Assembly: GCA_910588165.1 (NCBI GenBank)
Contig: CAJUOR010000006.1
Location: 7,042-47,739 of the forward strand
Direction: 5' to 3'
Origin: an uncultured Thomasclavelia sp.
GTDB lineage: Bacteria > Bacillota_I > Bacilli_A > Erysipelotrichales > Coprobacillaceae
Length of the DNA: 40,698 nucleotides
Of this stretch, positions 24,589-34,865 are shown piece by piece. The notes under the pieces are model-generated. The model did no database searches and was not told the DNA's origin. It saw nothing but the letters and a program-made list of their open reading frames with translations. Position numbers and translations under genes: made by a program. Numbering within the stretch: position 1 is the first letter of the stretch; the number at the start of each line of letters is the position of its first letter.

Positions 24589-25971
24589 TTACTTTAATTC
24601 AATGTCAGCTAATAGATTAGCTAAACCGATATAGCTTGAAGGCGTCATATTCACCAAAGTTGTGCGGTCAGTATCCGTCAACATCTCTAAGCCTTCAGCA
24701 AATTTTAAAATATCTTCCTTAGAAATATTTTTACCACGTGTTAAGGTTTTTAATGTATCGTAAGCATCAGGTACACCGTATTTTCTTAACATTGTTTGAA
24801 TAGGTTCAGCTAAAACTTCCCATTTTTCATTCAAGTCGCTAGCTAATTTATCTTTATTCACAACACATTTAGCTAAACCGTTGATTGTTTCACTAATCGC
24901 TTGTAATGAGTAGCCGACAGCTAAGCCTAAATTTCTTTGGCTTGATGAATCGGATAAATCACGTTGCATACGTGATTTAGGAAGTTTATTGGATAAAGCC
25001 ATACAAATATTGTTTGACATATCAATATTAGCCTCACTGTTTTCAAAACGAATCGGATTAACCTTATGAGGCATTGTACTACTGCCTACTTCACCCTTAA
25101 CCGGAATTTGTTTAAAGTATTCCATTGAAATGTATAACCACATATCAACATCTAAATCCACGAGAATATTGTTGAAATGACGAATACCATCTAAAATATG
25201 ACAAGTGTAATCATGACTTTCAATTTGTGTTGTCAGTGGATTGAAAGTTAAGCCTAAGTACTCTTCCACAAATTTCTTTGCCATCACTTGCCAATCAACA
25301 TGAGGAAAAGCAGTTAAGATAGCACTGTAATTACCTGTTGCCCCGTTGAATTTAGCCTTGATATTGATAGCTTCAATATTTTTAAGACTTTCATAAAAAC
25401 GGTAAGCATAAACTTTAAATTCTTTACCGATGGTTGTAGGTGTTGCCGGTTGCCCACGTGTATGAGCCAACATGGCATCGTCTTTATGCTCCTTGGCAAG
25501 TTTTTCGCAAATAGCTGCAATTTCTTGAGCTTTAGGTAACCAAACCTTTTTTAAACCATCACGAAGCATACAGCCATAAGAAGTATTGTTGATATCTTCT
25601 GATGTACAACCGATATGAACAAAACTGATTAAATCATCATATCCCATCGCTTTTAAAGTATGACCGATGTAATATTCAACAGCCTTCACATCGTGTCTTG
25701 TTGTCGCTTCAATTTCTTTAATCGCTTTGAAAGCTTCAAAATCAAAGTTTTCGGAAATAGCTGTAATTTTAGGCAAATTGTTTTTATCGAACTTCGCCAA
25801 AATATCATTTTCAATATTTTCGATTAAGAATTTTAACCACTGAATTTCAACGAAAACACGGTATCTAACTAAACCATATTCACTGAAATAATCGCCTAAA
25901 GCATCTTTAATGCCTGCATAACGACCGTCCAAAGGACAGATCGTCATGCTTTCATATTGTAGTCTTTCCAT
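24589..25971 (-). CDS. purB: Adenylosuccinate lyase
   Basis: A 460-aa fumarase/aspartase-superfamily enzyme. It releases fumarate from SAICAR (step 8 of IMP synthesis) and from adenylosuccinate (AMP synthesis). The signature loop GSSTMPHKVNP is present near residue 296, and the conserved segments TRHDVKAVEYYI, HIGCTSEDINNTSYG and HTRGQPATPTTIGKEF lie in order. The length and the opening SMTICPLDGRYAG match the E. coli-like long PurB type rather than the 430-aa B. subtilis type. The start ATG touches the purL stop; the Shine-Dalgarno AAAGGTGG is inside purL. It is the last gene of the operon. Confidence 0.95.
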   Translation of the reverse strand: MERLQYESMTICPLDGRYAGIKDALGDYFSEYGLVRYRVFVEIQWLKFLIENIENDILAKFDKNNLPKITAISENFDFEAFKAIKEIEATTRHDVKAVEYYIGHTLKAMGYDDLISFVHIGCTSEDINNTSYGCMLRDGLKKVWLPKAQEIAAICEKLAKEHKDDAMLAHTRGQPATPTTIGKEFKVYAYRFYESLKNIEAINIKAKFNGATGNYSAILTAFPHVDWQVMAKKFVEEYLGLTFNPLTTQIESHDYTCHILDGIRHFNNILVDLDVDMWLYISMEYFKQIPVKGEVGSSTMPHKVNPIRFENSEANIDMSNNICMALSNKLPKSRMQRDLSDSSSQRNLGLAVGYSLQAISETINGLAKCVVNKDKLASDLNEKWEVLAEPIQTMLRKYGVPDAYDTLKTLTRGKNISKEDILKFAEGLEMLTDTDRTTLVNMTPSSYIGLANLLADIELK

Positions 25972-28900
25972 TTATTTACCACCTTTAAAATAGTTTACAC
26001 CGGCTTCAAAAATCTTCTGATCCATTTCACCGTAAATATTTTTGAAACGATTTTCACCTTGACGTTCACTATGTCCCATTTTACCTAAGACACGACCGTC
26101 TTTTGAAATTAAGCCTTCGATAGCACACATAGAGCCGTTTGGATTGTATGGGGAAACCATAGTAGGTTCACCGTTTTCATCAACATATTGTGTAAAGACT
26201 TGTCCGTTATCAAAGAATTCTTGGATTTTTTCCATTGGCGCGATAAATCTACCTTCACCATGTGAAATAGGAATAATATGTGTATCCCCGACATTGACAT
26301 TAGCTAACCATGGTGATTTGACTGAAGCTACACGGGTCGTAACCATTTGAGATAAGTGACGTCCAATCGTATTGAAAGTCAATGTTGCATCATTTTGCGT
26401 CATATCTCTGATTTCACCGTCGGGTAATAAACCTAATTTGATCAATGCTTGGAATCCATTACAAATACCAATCATTAAACCGTCACGTTTGTGAAGTAAG
26501 TTGTGAATCGCTTCTTTTAAGCTTTCATTTCTTAAAACCGTAGCGATAAACTTGCCTGATCCTTCCGGTTCGTCACCGGCACTGAAACCACCCGGTAACA
26601 TTACGATTTGTGAACGATCAATAGCTTCTTTTAATTCTTGGATACTTCTTTCGATATCACCTTCGTGTTTATTTCTAATCAATACTAATTCAACACTGGC
26701 ACCGGCTTTTTCGAACGCACGTTTTGAATCATATTCACAGTTTGTGCCCGGGAATACCGGAATAGTTACATGAGGCACTTCCACATAAACTTTACTATGT
26801 ACTTCACCTCTTACAGCACAATCTTTTTGAATCATTGTTTCAGTCGGCGCTTTGACACTTGTAGGGAAAACTTCCTCTAATGGTTGCGTGTACCATGTAT
26901 AAGCCTCTTCCAATGCTACTTTTTCATCTTTATAAATCAAGATAGGCTCATCGATTGTATATCCGACTAAACGCATATCGCCACCTAATAAAAGTTCTTC
27001 TTGTTCATCTAATTCACAGACAATATGACCGTAGTTCATTTCAGCTAAGTCTTCTAAACTTAAATTTGTATCAAATTCAAAACCAATCTGATTACCGAAA
27101 GCCATCTTAGCTACAGCTTCGATTAAACCACCATGTTTGACAGTGTAAGCAGAGATGATTCTACCATCAGCCATATAGTCATGAATTTTGGAATATTGTT
27201 TTTTCAAATGCTCATAGTTGAATAATCCAAATTCATCTTTGGCAATCATAAATTCTACGACTTTATGTCGAGCTTCTTTAAATTCAGGTGTTACTACTTT
27301 AGACACATCTTGCGTTGTAATCGCAAATGAAATCAATGTCGGAGGCACATGGATATCCATAAATGTACCTGACATACTGTCTTTACCACCGATTGAAGGT
27401 AATTCTAACTCTTTCTGAGCAGTGAATGCCCCTAATAAAGCAGACATTGGTTTACCCCATTTTTGAGGGTCATTTAATAACTTCTCAAAATATTCCTGAT
27501 AGCTAAAACGAATACGTTGCCAATCTCCACCCATCGCTACAATTTTAGCGACAGATTCCACAACTGCATAAGCAGCCCCATGATATGGTGACCATTTAGA
27601 GATTTGTGGATGGTAACCATAAGTCATTAAAGAAGCTGTAGTTGTTTCATTATCTAAAACAGGAATTAAAGCAGCCATACCTTCTGTTTCAGTACCGTAA
27701 GTTTTACCGCCATATGGCGATAAAACAGTATTCACACCGATAGATGAGTCAAAGCGTTCGACTAAACCTTTTTGACTTGCTACTAATAAATCGCTTAGAG
27801 TTGCTTTAGTTTGTTCAGTGAAGCTTGCTTTCACTTCTTTTTCAAATGGTGTATGTTCAAAATCAGGCAAATCAATTTGAATATCTTGATAACGTTTAGC
27901 ACCGGCAGCATCTAAGAAAGGACGTTCAATATCGACAATCGTTTGTCCGTTATGGTGCATCACTAAACGATTAGTATCTGTTACATCGGCAACTTTCACA
28001 ACTTCCAAGTTTTCCGCAAAACAAGCTTCTTCAATCATTGCCCTATCTTTTTCATCAATGACGATAGCCATACGTTCCTGTGATTCGGAAATAGCTAATT
28101 CTGTACCATTTAAGCCCTCATATTTCTTTAAAACAGCATCTAAAGAAATATCTAAGCCCGGTGCTAGTTCACCAACCGCAACGCTGACACCCCCGGCACC
28201 AAAATCATTACAACGAATGATTTTTTCAGATACAGCTTTATTTCTAAATAAACGTTGAATTTTTCTTTCTTCAACCGGATTACCCTTTTGCACCTCAGCA
28301 CCGGCTGTTTCAATGGATTTCACATTATGGGCTTTTGATGAACCGGTAGCTCCACCGATACCATCACGTCCGGTACGACCACCAATCAATAAAACGATAT
28401 TGCCGGGTTGTGGTTCTAAACGTTTAACTTGTTCTTTTGGTGCAGCTGCGACAACAGCCCCTACTTCCATACGTTTAGCTAAATAACCTTCATCATAGAT
28501 TTCATGAACATAACCTGTTGTTAAACCAATCTGATTACCGTAACTTGAAAAGCCATGAGCCGCTTCGGTTGTGATTTTTCTTTGTGGTAATTTACCTTCT
28601 AATGTTTCTTCAACACTTTTTCTTGGATCTCCGGAACCTGTAATACGCATAGACTGATAAACATAAGCACGTCCTGATAATGGATCTCGAATCGCTCCAC
28701 CTAAGCAAGTTGCGGCCCCACCAAATGGTTCGATTTCAGTTGGGTGGTTATGTGTTTCATTCTTAAACATCAACAACCACTTTTCAGGACCTTTTTTTGT
28801 GTCAATGGTAATTTCAATACTGCAAGCATTGATTTCTTCTGATACTTCTTCATCATCTAATAAGCCTTTTTTGCGTAATTCCTTAGCAGCAATGGTCGCT

Positions 28901-29727
28901 AGATCCATTAAGGTCATCGGACGATCTGTCTGCATACCGTAAACGGCATGACGACTTGCTTGATAAGATGCAACATCTTTTTCTAAGATTGTTTTAAAAG
29001 CACCATCTGCAATATTCAAATCCGTAATAATTGTTGAGAAAGTTGTATGACGGCAATGGTCTGACCAATAAGTATCTAAAACTCTGATTTCTGTTTCTGT
29101 CGGATCACGGTGAACTTGATTGAAATAGTTCTGTGTTACTAATAAATCATCTAAGTTCATAGCTAGACCCATTTGATTTAAGTAATCTTGAAGCTTTTCA
29201 TGATTCCAAGAAGTAAATCCCTCGACTGTCGGTACAGCTTTAACCTCAGGCATATCTTCTTCTAAATTTGTAGGTTTATCTAAGCTTGCTTGTCTGGAAT
29301 CAACCGGGTTAATTAAATAACCGGCAATTTTTTGCATAGCTTCATCATCTATATCTCCGGTCATGACGATGACTCTAGCACATTTTACTTTAACCTCTTT
29401 GCTTCCGGTTAAAATTTGAATACATTGTTCGGTTGAATCTGCTCTTTGGTCATATTGTCCCGGTAAATATTCAATAGCTAAAACTTTCTTTTCTTCAAAA
29501 GGATAAGTCTCATAATAAACATCATCTACCATTGGTTCTGATAAAATAGTAGGTACTGCTTTGTCTAAAGTTGCTTTGTCGATACCTTGAACATCGTAAC
29601 GATTGACAATCGATAAAGTTTTGACATTTGTCATTTTTAACTGTGTATGTAGATCGTTTAATGTATCTAAGGCTTCAACGGCATTTTCAGGACGTTTTTC
29701 TACATAAATACGATAGACTTCTCTCAT
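25972..29727 (-). CDS. purL: Phosphoribosylformylglycinamidine synthase, single-chain PurL with fused glutaminase
   Basis: A 1251-aa enzyme converting FGAR, glutamine and ATP to FGAM (step 4). An N-terminal PurS-like domain (about 1-160) is followed by the linker and two AIR-synthase-like halves (TYWSDHCRHTTFSTIITDL near 225; FKNETHNHPTEIEPFGGAAT near 320; GGKTYGTETEGMAA near 680). A C-terminal class I glutaminase domain begins near 1030. In that domain Cys is in IGICNGFQAL (near 1087), and His and Glu in KMGHSERQ (near 1218). The length (about 1250 rather than 1300) and this N-terminus match the clostridial single-chain type. purQ and purS as separate genes are therefore not needed. AGGAGGACAC precedes the ATG. 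Confidence 0.96.
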   Translation of the reverse strand: MREVYRIYVEKRPENAVEALDTLNDLHTQLKMTNVKTLSIVNRYDVQGIDKATLDKAVPTILSEPMVDDVYYETYPFEEKKVLAIEYLPGQYDQRADSTEQCIQILTGSKEVKVKCARVIVMTGDIDDEAMQKIAGYLINPVDSRQASLDKPTNLEEDMPEVKAVPTVEGFTSWNHEKLQDYLNQMGLAMNLDDLLVTQNYFNQVHRDPTETEIRVLDTYWSDHCRHTTFSTIITDLNIADGAFKTILEKDVASYQASRHAVYGMQTDRPMTLMDLATIAAKELRKKGLLDDEEVSEEINACSIEITIDTKKGPEKWLLMFKNETHNHPTEIEPFGGAATCLGGAIRDPLSGRAYVYQSMRITGSGDPRKSVEETLEGKLPQRKITTEAAHGFSSYGNQIGLTTGYVHEIYDEGYLAKRMEVGAVVAAAPKEQVKRLEPQPGNIVLLIGGRTGRDGIGGATGSSKAHNVKSIETAGAEVQKGNPVEERKIQRLFRNKAVSEKIIRCNDFGAGGVSVAVGELAPGLDISLDAVLKKYEGLNGTELAISESQERMAIVIDEKDRAMIEEACFAENLEVVKVADVTDTNRLVMHHNGQTIVDIERPFLDAAGAKRYQDIQIDLPDFEHTPFEKEVKASFTEQTKATLSDLLVASQKGLVERFDSSIGVNTVLSPYGGKTYGTETEGMAALIPVLDNETTTASLMTYGYHPQISKWSPYHGAAYAVVESVAKIVAMGGDWQRIRFSYQEYFEKLLNDPQKWGKPMSALLGAFTAQKELELPSIGGKDSMSGTFMDIHVPPTLISFAITTQDVSKVVTPEFKEARHKVVEFMIAKDEFGLFNYEHLKKQYSKIHDYMADGRIISAYTVKHGGLIEAVAKMAFGNQIGFEFDTNLSLEDLAEMNYGHIVCELDEQEELLLGGDMRLVGYTIDEPILIYKDEKVALEEAYTWYTQPLEEVFPTSVKAPTETMIQKDCAVRGEVHSKVYVEVPHVTIPVFPGTNCEYDSKRAFEKAGASVELVLIRNKHEGDIERSIQELKEAIDRSQIVMLPGGFSAGDEPEGSGKFIATVLRNESLKEAIHNLLHKRDGLMIGICNGFQALIKLGLLPDGEIRDMTQNDATLTFNTIGRHLSQMVTTRVASVKSPWLANVNVGDTHIIPISHGEGRFIAPMEKIQEFFDNGQVFTQYVDENGEPTMVSPYNPNGSMCAIEGLISKDGRVLGKMGHSERQGENRFKNIYGEMDQKIFEAGVNYFKGGK

Positions 29728-29736
29728 GTGTCCTCC

Positions 29737-30993
29737 TTAATTCAAGCCAATATCATGGCGATAATATTTTCCTTCAAAATCGACGATTTCTGCTGCTTCA
29801 TAAACTTTTGTGCGGGCTTCTTCTAAATCCTTGCCATAAGCACATAGATTTAAAACACGTCCACCATTTGTATAGATTTTACCATCTTTTTCGCTTGTTC
29901 CGGCATGGAAGATAACAATGTCATCATTGACCTTATCTAAACCGGTGATTTCTAAACCTTTTGGATAACTGCCGGGATATCCTTGACTTGCTAATACTAG
30001 GCAAGCAACCGTTTCTTGTTTCCATTTGACTTTTATTTGGTCTAAAGTCTGTGTTGCACAAGCCATCAGCACATCAAATAAATCACTGTCTAAACGAAGT
30101 AAAATAGATTGTGTTTCCGGATCGCCAAAACGAACATTAAATTCTAAGACTTTTGCGACATTATTTTTATCAATCATTAAACCAATGAAAATAACCCCAC
30201 GGTAGTCCATCTCATCTTCTTGTAAACCTTTTAAGAAAGGTTGTAAGATTTTTTCATCAAGTTGGGCTTCCATACCCATAGGTAAAAACGGATTTGGTGA
30301 AACAGTTCCCATTCCACCTGTATTAGGACCGATATTGCCATCATAAATCTGTTTATGGTCTTTGGCACTGACCATAGGTACAATTGTTTTACCATCTGTA
30401 AAACATAACAATGAGCATTCAAAGCCTTCGAGAAATTCCTCTAAGACAATGGTATTACCCGCATCGCCCATGCTATGTTCATTCATCATATCATCTAAGG
30501 TTTGGATAGCTTCCTTGCGATTAGATGCAATCACAACACCTTTACCGGCAGCCAAACCGTCAGCTTTGATAACCACAGGATAACTGAAAGCATCTAAAGC
30601 TTTTACAGCTTCATCGTAACAATGAACTTCTTTATAAGCCGCTGTCGGAATGTGATGACGAATCATAAAATCTTTACTGAAAGCTTTGCTGCCTTCTAAT
30701 GTAGCTGCTTTTTGCATCGGTCCGAAAACCGGAAACCCATTTTCTCTTAATCTATCAGCTAAGCCCATACATAAAGGCACTTCCGGTCCAACCACTACAA
30801 AATCCATTTGATTGTCTTTGGCAAAGGTAACAATACCTTCAATATCTTCGACACTTCCCTGATGACAAGTGCCGATTTGAGCTATCCCAGGATTACCCGG
30901 AATAGCATGGATTTCATCTACTTTTTGACTTTTGTGTAATGCATAACAAATGGCGTGTTCACGTCCGCCTGAACCAATCACTAATACTTTCAT
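29737..30993 (-). CDS. purD: Phosphoribosylamine-glycine ligase (GAR synthetase)
   Basis: A 418-aa ATP-grasp enzyme of step 2. The true start is the ATG at 30991-30993, giving the family N-terminus MKVLVIGSGGREHAICYAL. The frame runs a further 56 codons upstream inside purH in another frame, without likeness to the family. Motifs: GNPGIAQIG, VGPEVPLCMGLADRLRENG, the ATP-grasp loop KADGLAAGKGVVIA, NTGGMGTVSPNP and EFNVRFGDPETQ. It starts 1 bp after the purH stop with no convincing Shine-Dalgarno, so it probably depends on translation coupled to purH. Confidence 0.95.
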   Translation of the reverse strand: MKVLVIGSGGREHAICYALHKSQKVDEIHAIPGNPGIAQIGTCHQGSVEDIEGIVTFAKDNQMDFVVVGPEVPLCMGLADRLRENGFPVFGPMQKAATLEGSKAFSKDFMIRHHIPTAAYKEVHCYDEAVKALDAFSYPVVIKADGLAAGKGVVIASNRKEAIQTLDDMMNEHSMGDAGNTIVLEEFLEGFECSLLCFTDGKTIVPMVSAKDHKQIYDGNIGPNTGGMGTVSPNPFLPMGMEAQLDEKILQPFLKGLQEDEMDYRGVIFIGLMIDKNNVAKVLEFNVRFGDPETQSILLRLDSDLFDVLMACATQTLDQIKVKWKQETVACLVLASQGYPGSYPKGLEITGLDKVNDDIVIFHAGTSEKDGKIYTNGGRVLNLCAYGKDLEEARTKVYEAAEIVDFEGKYYRHDIGLN

Positions 30994-30994
30994 C

Positions 30995-32518
30995 TTAGTG
31001 ACGGAATTGACGGTATCCTGTGAATACCATTGGGATATTTTTTTCATTACATAAGTCAATTGAATCTTGGTCGCGAACTGAACCACCTGGTTGAACGATT
31101 GCGGAAATACCTGCATCGGCAGCAACCGCAACACAGTCATTGAATGGGAAGAAAGCATCACTAGCTAAAACTGCCCCATTAAAATCTTTATCTTGATTGT
31201 TATGAATAGCGTTTTCTAAAGCCCAGACACGAGAAGTTTGCCCGCCACCGATAGCTAAAGTAACGCCATTTTTAACGATACAAATAGCATTTGATTTAAC
31301 GTACTTAACAACTTTCATACCGAAAGTCATATCATCTATTTGTGCTTGACTAGGTTTTGTTTCTGTTACGACTTTCATTTCATCGATCATTTTTGTATTT
31401 AATTCTTGGACTAAAACTTGACCTTCTAAATACTTAATATCATATTTGGCTTCTCTTGCTTCAAGGTTATTTAATTTTAAAACACGTAAATTTTTCTTTT
31501 TACGCAACACCTCTAAAGCATCTTCATCAAAATCAGGTGCAGCAACAATTTCCAAGAAAGTTTTCTTCATCTCCAAAGCCGTCGCTTTATCAATTTTGTA
31601 GTTAACAGCGATAATGCCACCAAAAATTGACTGCGGATCAGCTTCATAAGCTTTGACATAAGATTCATAGCCGGTATTAGCGGTAGCGACACCGCATGGT
31701 GTACTGTGTTTAATTGCCGCTGTAACAATCTGATTACCGAATTCTCTAACTAAAGCCACTGCTCCATATAAGTCATTGACGTTATTGAAAGAAATTTCTT
31801 TACCGTTTAATTGTTCATAGTCTAATAAAGTTTGAGCGACATAAGCATCTTCATATTTAGAAGCTTGCTGTTGCGAATTTTCGCCATAACGCAAATGTTC
31901 TGTCTTTTTTAACGAAATGTTTAAGATTTCAGGGAAATCTTCTTGGCATAATCCTGCGAAGTATCTGGAAATCATAGCATCGTAGCTTCCTGTTAAGCTA
32001 TAGGCTTTGAAGGCTAAATGCTTTCTGAAATCAAAATCATCTGTCTTATTGGCAATAGCTTCTAAAACTTTAGCGTAATCTTTTGGATCGGTTACAATTA
32101 GCACATCTTTAAAGTTTTTAGCCGCTGAACGAATCATGCTAGGTCCGCCAATATCAATATTTTCAATCATATCTTCCATCGGTTTATTTGAACGTAAAGC
32201 TTTTTCAAATTCGTATAAGTTGACACAAACTAAATCAATTGGTTTGATATTCATCTTTTCAACTGTAGCTACATGTTCTTCTAAATCACGACGGAATAAT
32301 AAACCACCATGAACTACCGGGTGCAGTGTTTTAACACGTCCATCTAAAATTTCAGGAAAACCTGTAATTTCATCAATCAATTTACATTCTAAACCGGCTT
32401 CCACGATTTTTTTATGAGTATTACCGGTTGAAACTAATTCAAAACCTAAATCACTTAAGCCCTTGGCAAATTCTACGATGCCTGACTTATCAGTCACACT
32501 AATTAACGCTCTTCTCAT
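30995..32518 (-). CDS. purH: Bifunctional AICAR formyltransferase/IMP cyclohydrolase
   Basis: A 507-aa enzyme of the last two steps to IMP. The start is taken at the ATG 32516-32518 (MRRALISVTDKSGIVEFAKG), which has AAAGGTG about 10 nt upstream; an ATG seven codons earlier lacks one. The N-terminal MGS-like cyclohydrolase domain carries VSTGNTHKKI and RVKTLHPVVHGGLL. The C-terminal transformylase carries RYGENSQQQA, the KHSTPCGVA motif and the final AIVQPGGSVRDQDSIDLC. It uses the 10-formyl-THF supplied by fhs upstream. It overlaps purN by 20 bp. Confidence 0.95.
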   Translation of the reverse strand: MRRALISVTDKSGIVEFAKGLSDLGFELVSTGNTHKKIVEAGLECKLIDEITGFPEILDGRVKTLHPVVHGGLLFRRDLEEHVATVEKMNIKPIDLVCVNLYEFEKALRSNKPMEDMIENIDIGGPSMIRSAAKNFKDVLIVTDPKDYAKVLEAIANKTDDFDFRKHLAFKAYSLTGSYDAMISRYFAGLCQEDFPEILNISLKKTEHLRYGENSQQQASKYEDAYVAQTLLDYEQLNGKEISFNNVNDLYGAVALVREFGNQIVTAAIKHSTPCGVATANTGYESYVKAYEADPQSIFGGIIAVNYKIDKATALEMKKTFLEIVAAPDFDEDALEVLRKKKNLRVLKLNNLEAREAKYDIKYLEGQVLVQELNTKMIDEMKVVTETKPSQAQIDDMTFGMKVVKYVKSNAICIVKNGVTLAIGGGQTSRVWALENAIHNNQDKDFNGAVLASDAFFPFNDCVAVAADAGISAIVQPGGSVRDQDSIDLCNEKNIPMVFTGYRQFRH

Positions 32519-33110
32519 TTTTGATACGCACCTTTCCATTATTGATTTCTAATTGGTTATTGCAATAAAGTGATATTGCAGCAGGTAATATTTTGTGTTC
32601 TACTTCTAAAATTCTAGCCTGTAAACTTTCAGGTGTATCATCATCTGACACCTTGACAGCTTCTTGGAGGATAATAGGACCGCCATCTGTAATTTCATTA
32701 ACGAAATGGACAGTTGCTCCACTGATCTTTGCCCCTCTTTTTAAAACCGCTTCGTGAACGTGTATACCATACATACCATCGCCACAAAAAGCCGGGATTA
32801 AAGATGGGTGAATATTGATAATCCGATGTTCGTATTTTTTGACAAATTCTTCTGAAAGAATTGCTAAATAACCGGCTAAAACAATTAAATCAATGTTTCT
32901 TGCTTCTAAAATTTCTATAATTCTATGCTGATCTTTTTCCCAAATAGCTTCGATACCTTCGTTTTTAGCTCTTTCTAGCCCATAAGCTTTTTTGCGATTG
33001 GAAATAACCAAAGCAACAGTTCCATTATTTAATTGTCCGCTTTTTTCAAAATCTATAATTGATTGCAAATCAGTTCCACCACCTGAAACAAACACAGCAA
33101 TCTTTAACAT
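32499..33110 (-). CDS. purN: Phosphoribosylglycinamide formyltransferase (10-formyl-THF dependent)
   Basis: A 203-aa GAR transformylase, step 3. Motifs: KIAVFVSGGGTDLQSII (phosphate loop), LAGYLAILSEEF, the catalytic NIHPSLIPAF (Asn, His) and VNEITDGGPIILQEAV (Asp). PurN uses 10-formyl-THF, unlike PurT which uses formate, and this agrees with fhs in the same block. The start ATG at 33108-33110 overlaps the purM end by 7 bp; only a weak AAAGG lies upstream. The last 20 residues are basic and overlap the purH start. Confidence 0.95.
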   Translation of the reverse strand: MLKIAVFVSGGGTDLQSIIDFEKSGQLNNGTVALVISNRKKAYGLERAKNEGIEAIWEKDQHRIIEILEARNIDLIVLAGYLAILSEEFVKKYEHRIINIHPSLIPAFCGDGMYGIHVHEAVLKRGAKISGATVHFVNEITDGGPIILQEAVKVSDDDTPESLQARILEVEHKILPAAISLYCNNQLEINNGKVRIKNEKSVN

Positions 33111-34129
33111 AAAACAAAACCTTTTTCGCCTTGTTCAATATGTCCGACAACATAGGCTTTATCGCCTGCTTTTTCAATAGTTTCTAAAGCAAGGTCAACG
33201 TCAGCTTTATCAACGGCGATAACCATACCTAATCCCATATTGAAAGTATTGTACATCATTTCTTCTGCAATATGACCGTTTTCAGCAATCAAATCAAAGA
33301 TTGTGGGAACCGGATAGCTATCCTTTTTAATTACAGCTTTAGCATTTTCAGGTAACATTCTGGGAACATTTTCATAGAAACCGCCACCTGTAATATGAGA
33401 ACAGCCTTTAATGATTACACCGGCTTCTTTGACATTTTTCAAAGCCTTCACATAAATGCGTGTCGGTTCAATTAAAGCTTCCCCTAAAGTTTTACCTAAT
33501 TGGTCATAATATGTATTTAAAGATGCTACACTCATTTCAAAAACTTTTCTAACAAGCGAGAAACCGTTACTATGGACACCTGATGAAGCAATACCGATTA
33601 GCACATCACCTTCGCTAATTGTTTCTCCATTGATGATATCTTTTTTATCAACAACACCAACCGCAAAACCGGCTAAATCATATTCATCTTCGGGCATTAA
33701 CCCTGGGTGTTCAGCAGTTTCACCACCGACTAAAGCACAGCCGGATTGTTTACAACCTTCTGCTACGCCACTGACAATGGTAGCGATTTTTTCAGGATAG
33801 TTTTTACCGCAAGCAATATAATCCAAGAAGAATAAGGGCTCTCCACCTGAACAAGCAATGTCATTTACACACATTGCAACAGCATCGATACCGATTGTAT
33901 CGTGTTTATCTAATAAGAAAGCTAATTTAACTTTTGTTCCACAGCCATCTGTTCCTGACAATAAGACAGGCTCATCCATGTCTTTAATAGCACTTAAATC
34001 AAAAGCTCCCGCAAAGCCTCCGATTCCGCCTAGAACTTCAGGACGCATCGTGCCTTGGATATGTTTTTTCATCAATTCTACTGATTTATAACCAGCTTCA
34101 ATATCTACTCCAGCCTTTTTGTAATCCAT
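33104..34129 (-). CDS. purM: Phosphoribosylformylglycinamidine cyclo-ligase (AIR synthetase)
   Basis: A 341-aa step 5 enzyme, normal length. The N-terminus MDYKKAGVDIEAGYKSVELM is typical. Further motifs are LLSGTDGCGTKVKLAFLLDK, DAVAMCVNDIACSGGEPLFF (Mg-ATP site), LVGGETAEHPGLM and SHITGGGFYENVPRMLPE. The start is preceded by TAGGAGATTAGAC. It sits 13 bp after purC. In many Clostridia purF lies between purC and purM; here it is missing. Confidence 0.96.
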   Translation of the reverse strand: MDYKKAGVDIEAGYKSVELMKKHIQGTMRPEVLGGIGGFAGAFDLSAIKDMDEPVLLSGTDGCGTKVKLAFLLDKHDTIGIDAVAMCVNDIACSGGEPLFFLDYIACGKNYPEKIATIVSGVAEGCKQSGCALVGGETAEHPGLMPEDEYDLAGFAVGVVDKKDIINGETISEGDVLIGIASSGVHSNGFSLVRKVFEMSVASLNTYYDQLGKTLGEALIEPTRIYVKALKNVKEAGVIIKGCSHITGGGFYENVPRMLPENAKAVIKKDSYPVPTIFDLIAENGHIAEEMMYNTFNMGLGMVIAVDKADVDLALETIEKAGDKAYVVGHIEQGEKGFVLC

Positions 34130-34142
34130 GTCTAATCTCCTA

Positions 34143-34847
34143 CTATTTATTTTCTAATCTAGCTAAAACTGCTTTGTATGTTTCAATTAAATCACCGATA
34201 TCTTGTCTGAAAACATCTTTATCATATTTTTGATTGGTTTCTACATCCCATAAACGACAAGTATCCGGTGAAATTTCATCAGCTAATAAGATTTCACCAT
34301 CATCGGTTTTACCGAATTCAATTTTGAAATCGACTAATTTTAAATTAAATTTTAAGAAGAATTCTTTTAATAATTCATTAATTTTTAAAGTTTGCGTTCT
34401 TAGATAGTTAATTTCATCACGAGTAGCCAATTTTAATGCTACAGCATGATCGTCATTGATTAAAGGATCGCCATATTCATCATTTTTATAGCTCATTTCA
34501 AAGATAGGCTCATCTAATACTACTCCTTCAGGTGCACCTAAACGTTTACAGAAAGAGCCGGTTGTAATATTACGGATAATAACTTCTAATGGTAAAATGG
34601 TAACTTTTTTAACACGAATATCACGCTCATTCAATTTTTCAATCATGTGAGTTTTGATACCAGCTTCTTCTAACATATCGAAGATAATACATGAAATTGT
34701 GTTGTTTAAAACGCCTTTTCCTTCAAACTGATCATGCTTAACCCCATTACCAGCTGTTGCATCATCTTTGTAATGAATAATGTATTCATCTTTTTTGTCT
34801 GTTGCGTAAACTTGTTTTGCTTTTCCTTCGTAAAGTAATTCTGCCAT
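34143..34847 (-). CDS. purC: SAICAR synthase
   Basis: A 234-aa enzyme that joins aspartate to CAIR (step 7). Motifs: LYEGKAKQVYATD at the N-terminus, KDDATAGNGVKHDQFEGKG, PLEVIIRNITTGSFCKRLG, KLVDFKIEFGKTDDGEILLA and DEISPDTCRLWD. The single-domain bacterial length is normal. AAGGGGGAAAAGAAA precedes the ATG. It follows purE by 18 bp. Confidence 0.96.
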   Translation of the reverse strand: MAELLYEGKAKQVYATDKKDEYIIHYKDDATAGNGVKHDQFEGKGVLNNTISCIIFDMLEEAGIKTHMIEKLNERDIRVKKVTILPLEVIIRNITTGSFCKRLGAPEGVVLDEPIFEMSYKNDEYGDPLINDDHAVALKLATRDEINYLRTQTLKINELLKEFFLKFNLKLVDFKIEFGKTDDGEILLADEISPDTCRLWDVETNQKYDKDVFRQDIGDLIETYKAVLARLENK

Positions 34848-34865
34848 TTTCTTTTCCCCCTTGAT

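Noticed and set aside
29628..29915. Plus-strand frame of 95 aa opposite purL/purD
   Set aside because: Antisense shadow rich in His, Leu and Arg, with no family likeness.
30994..31161. Extension of purD into purH (56 extra codons)
   Set aside because: It is the shadow frame of the purH 3' end; GAR synthetases begin at MKVLVIGSGG.
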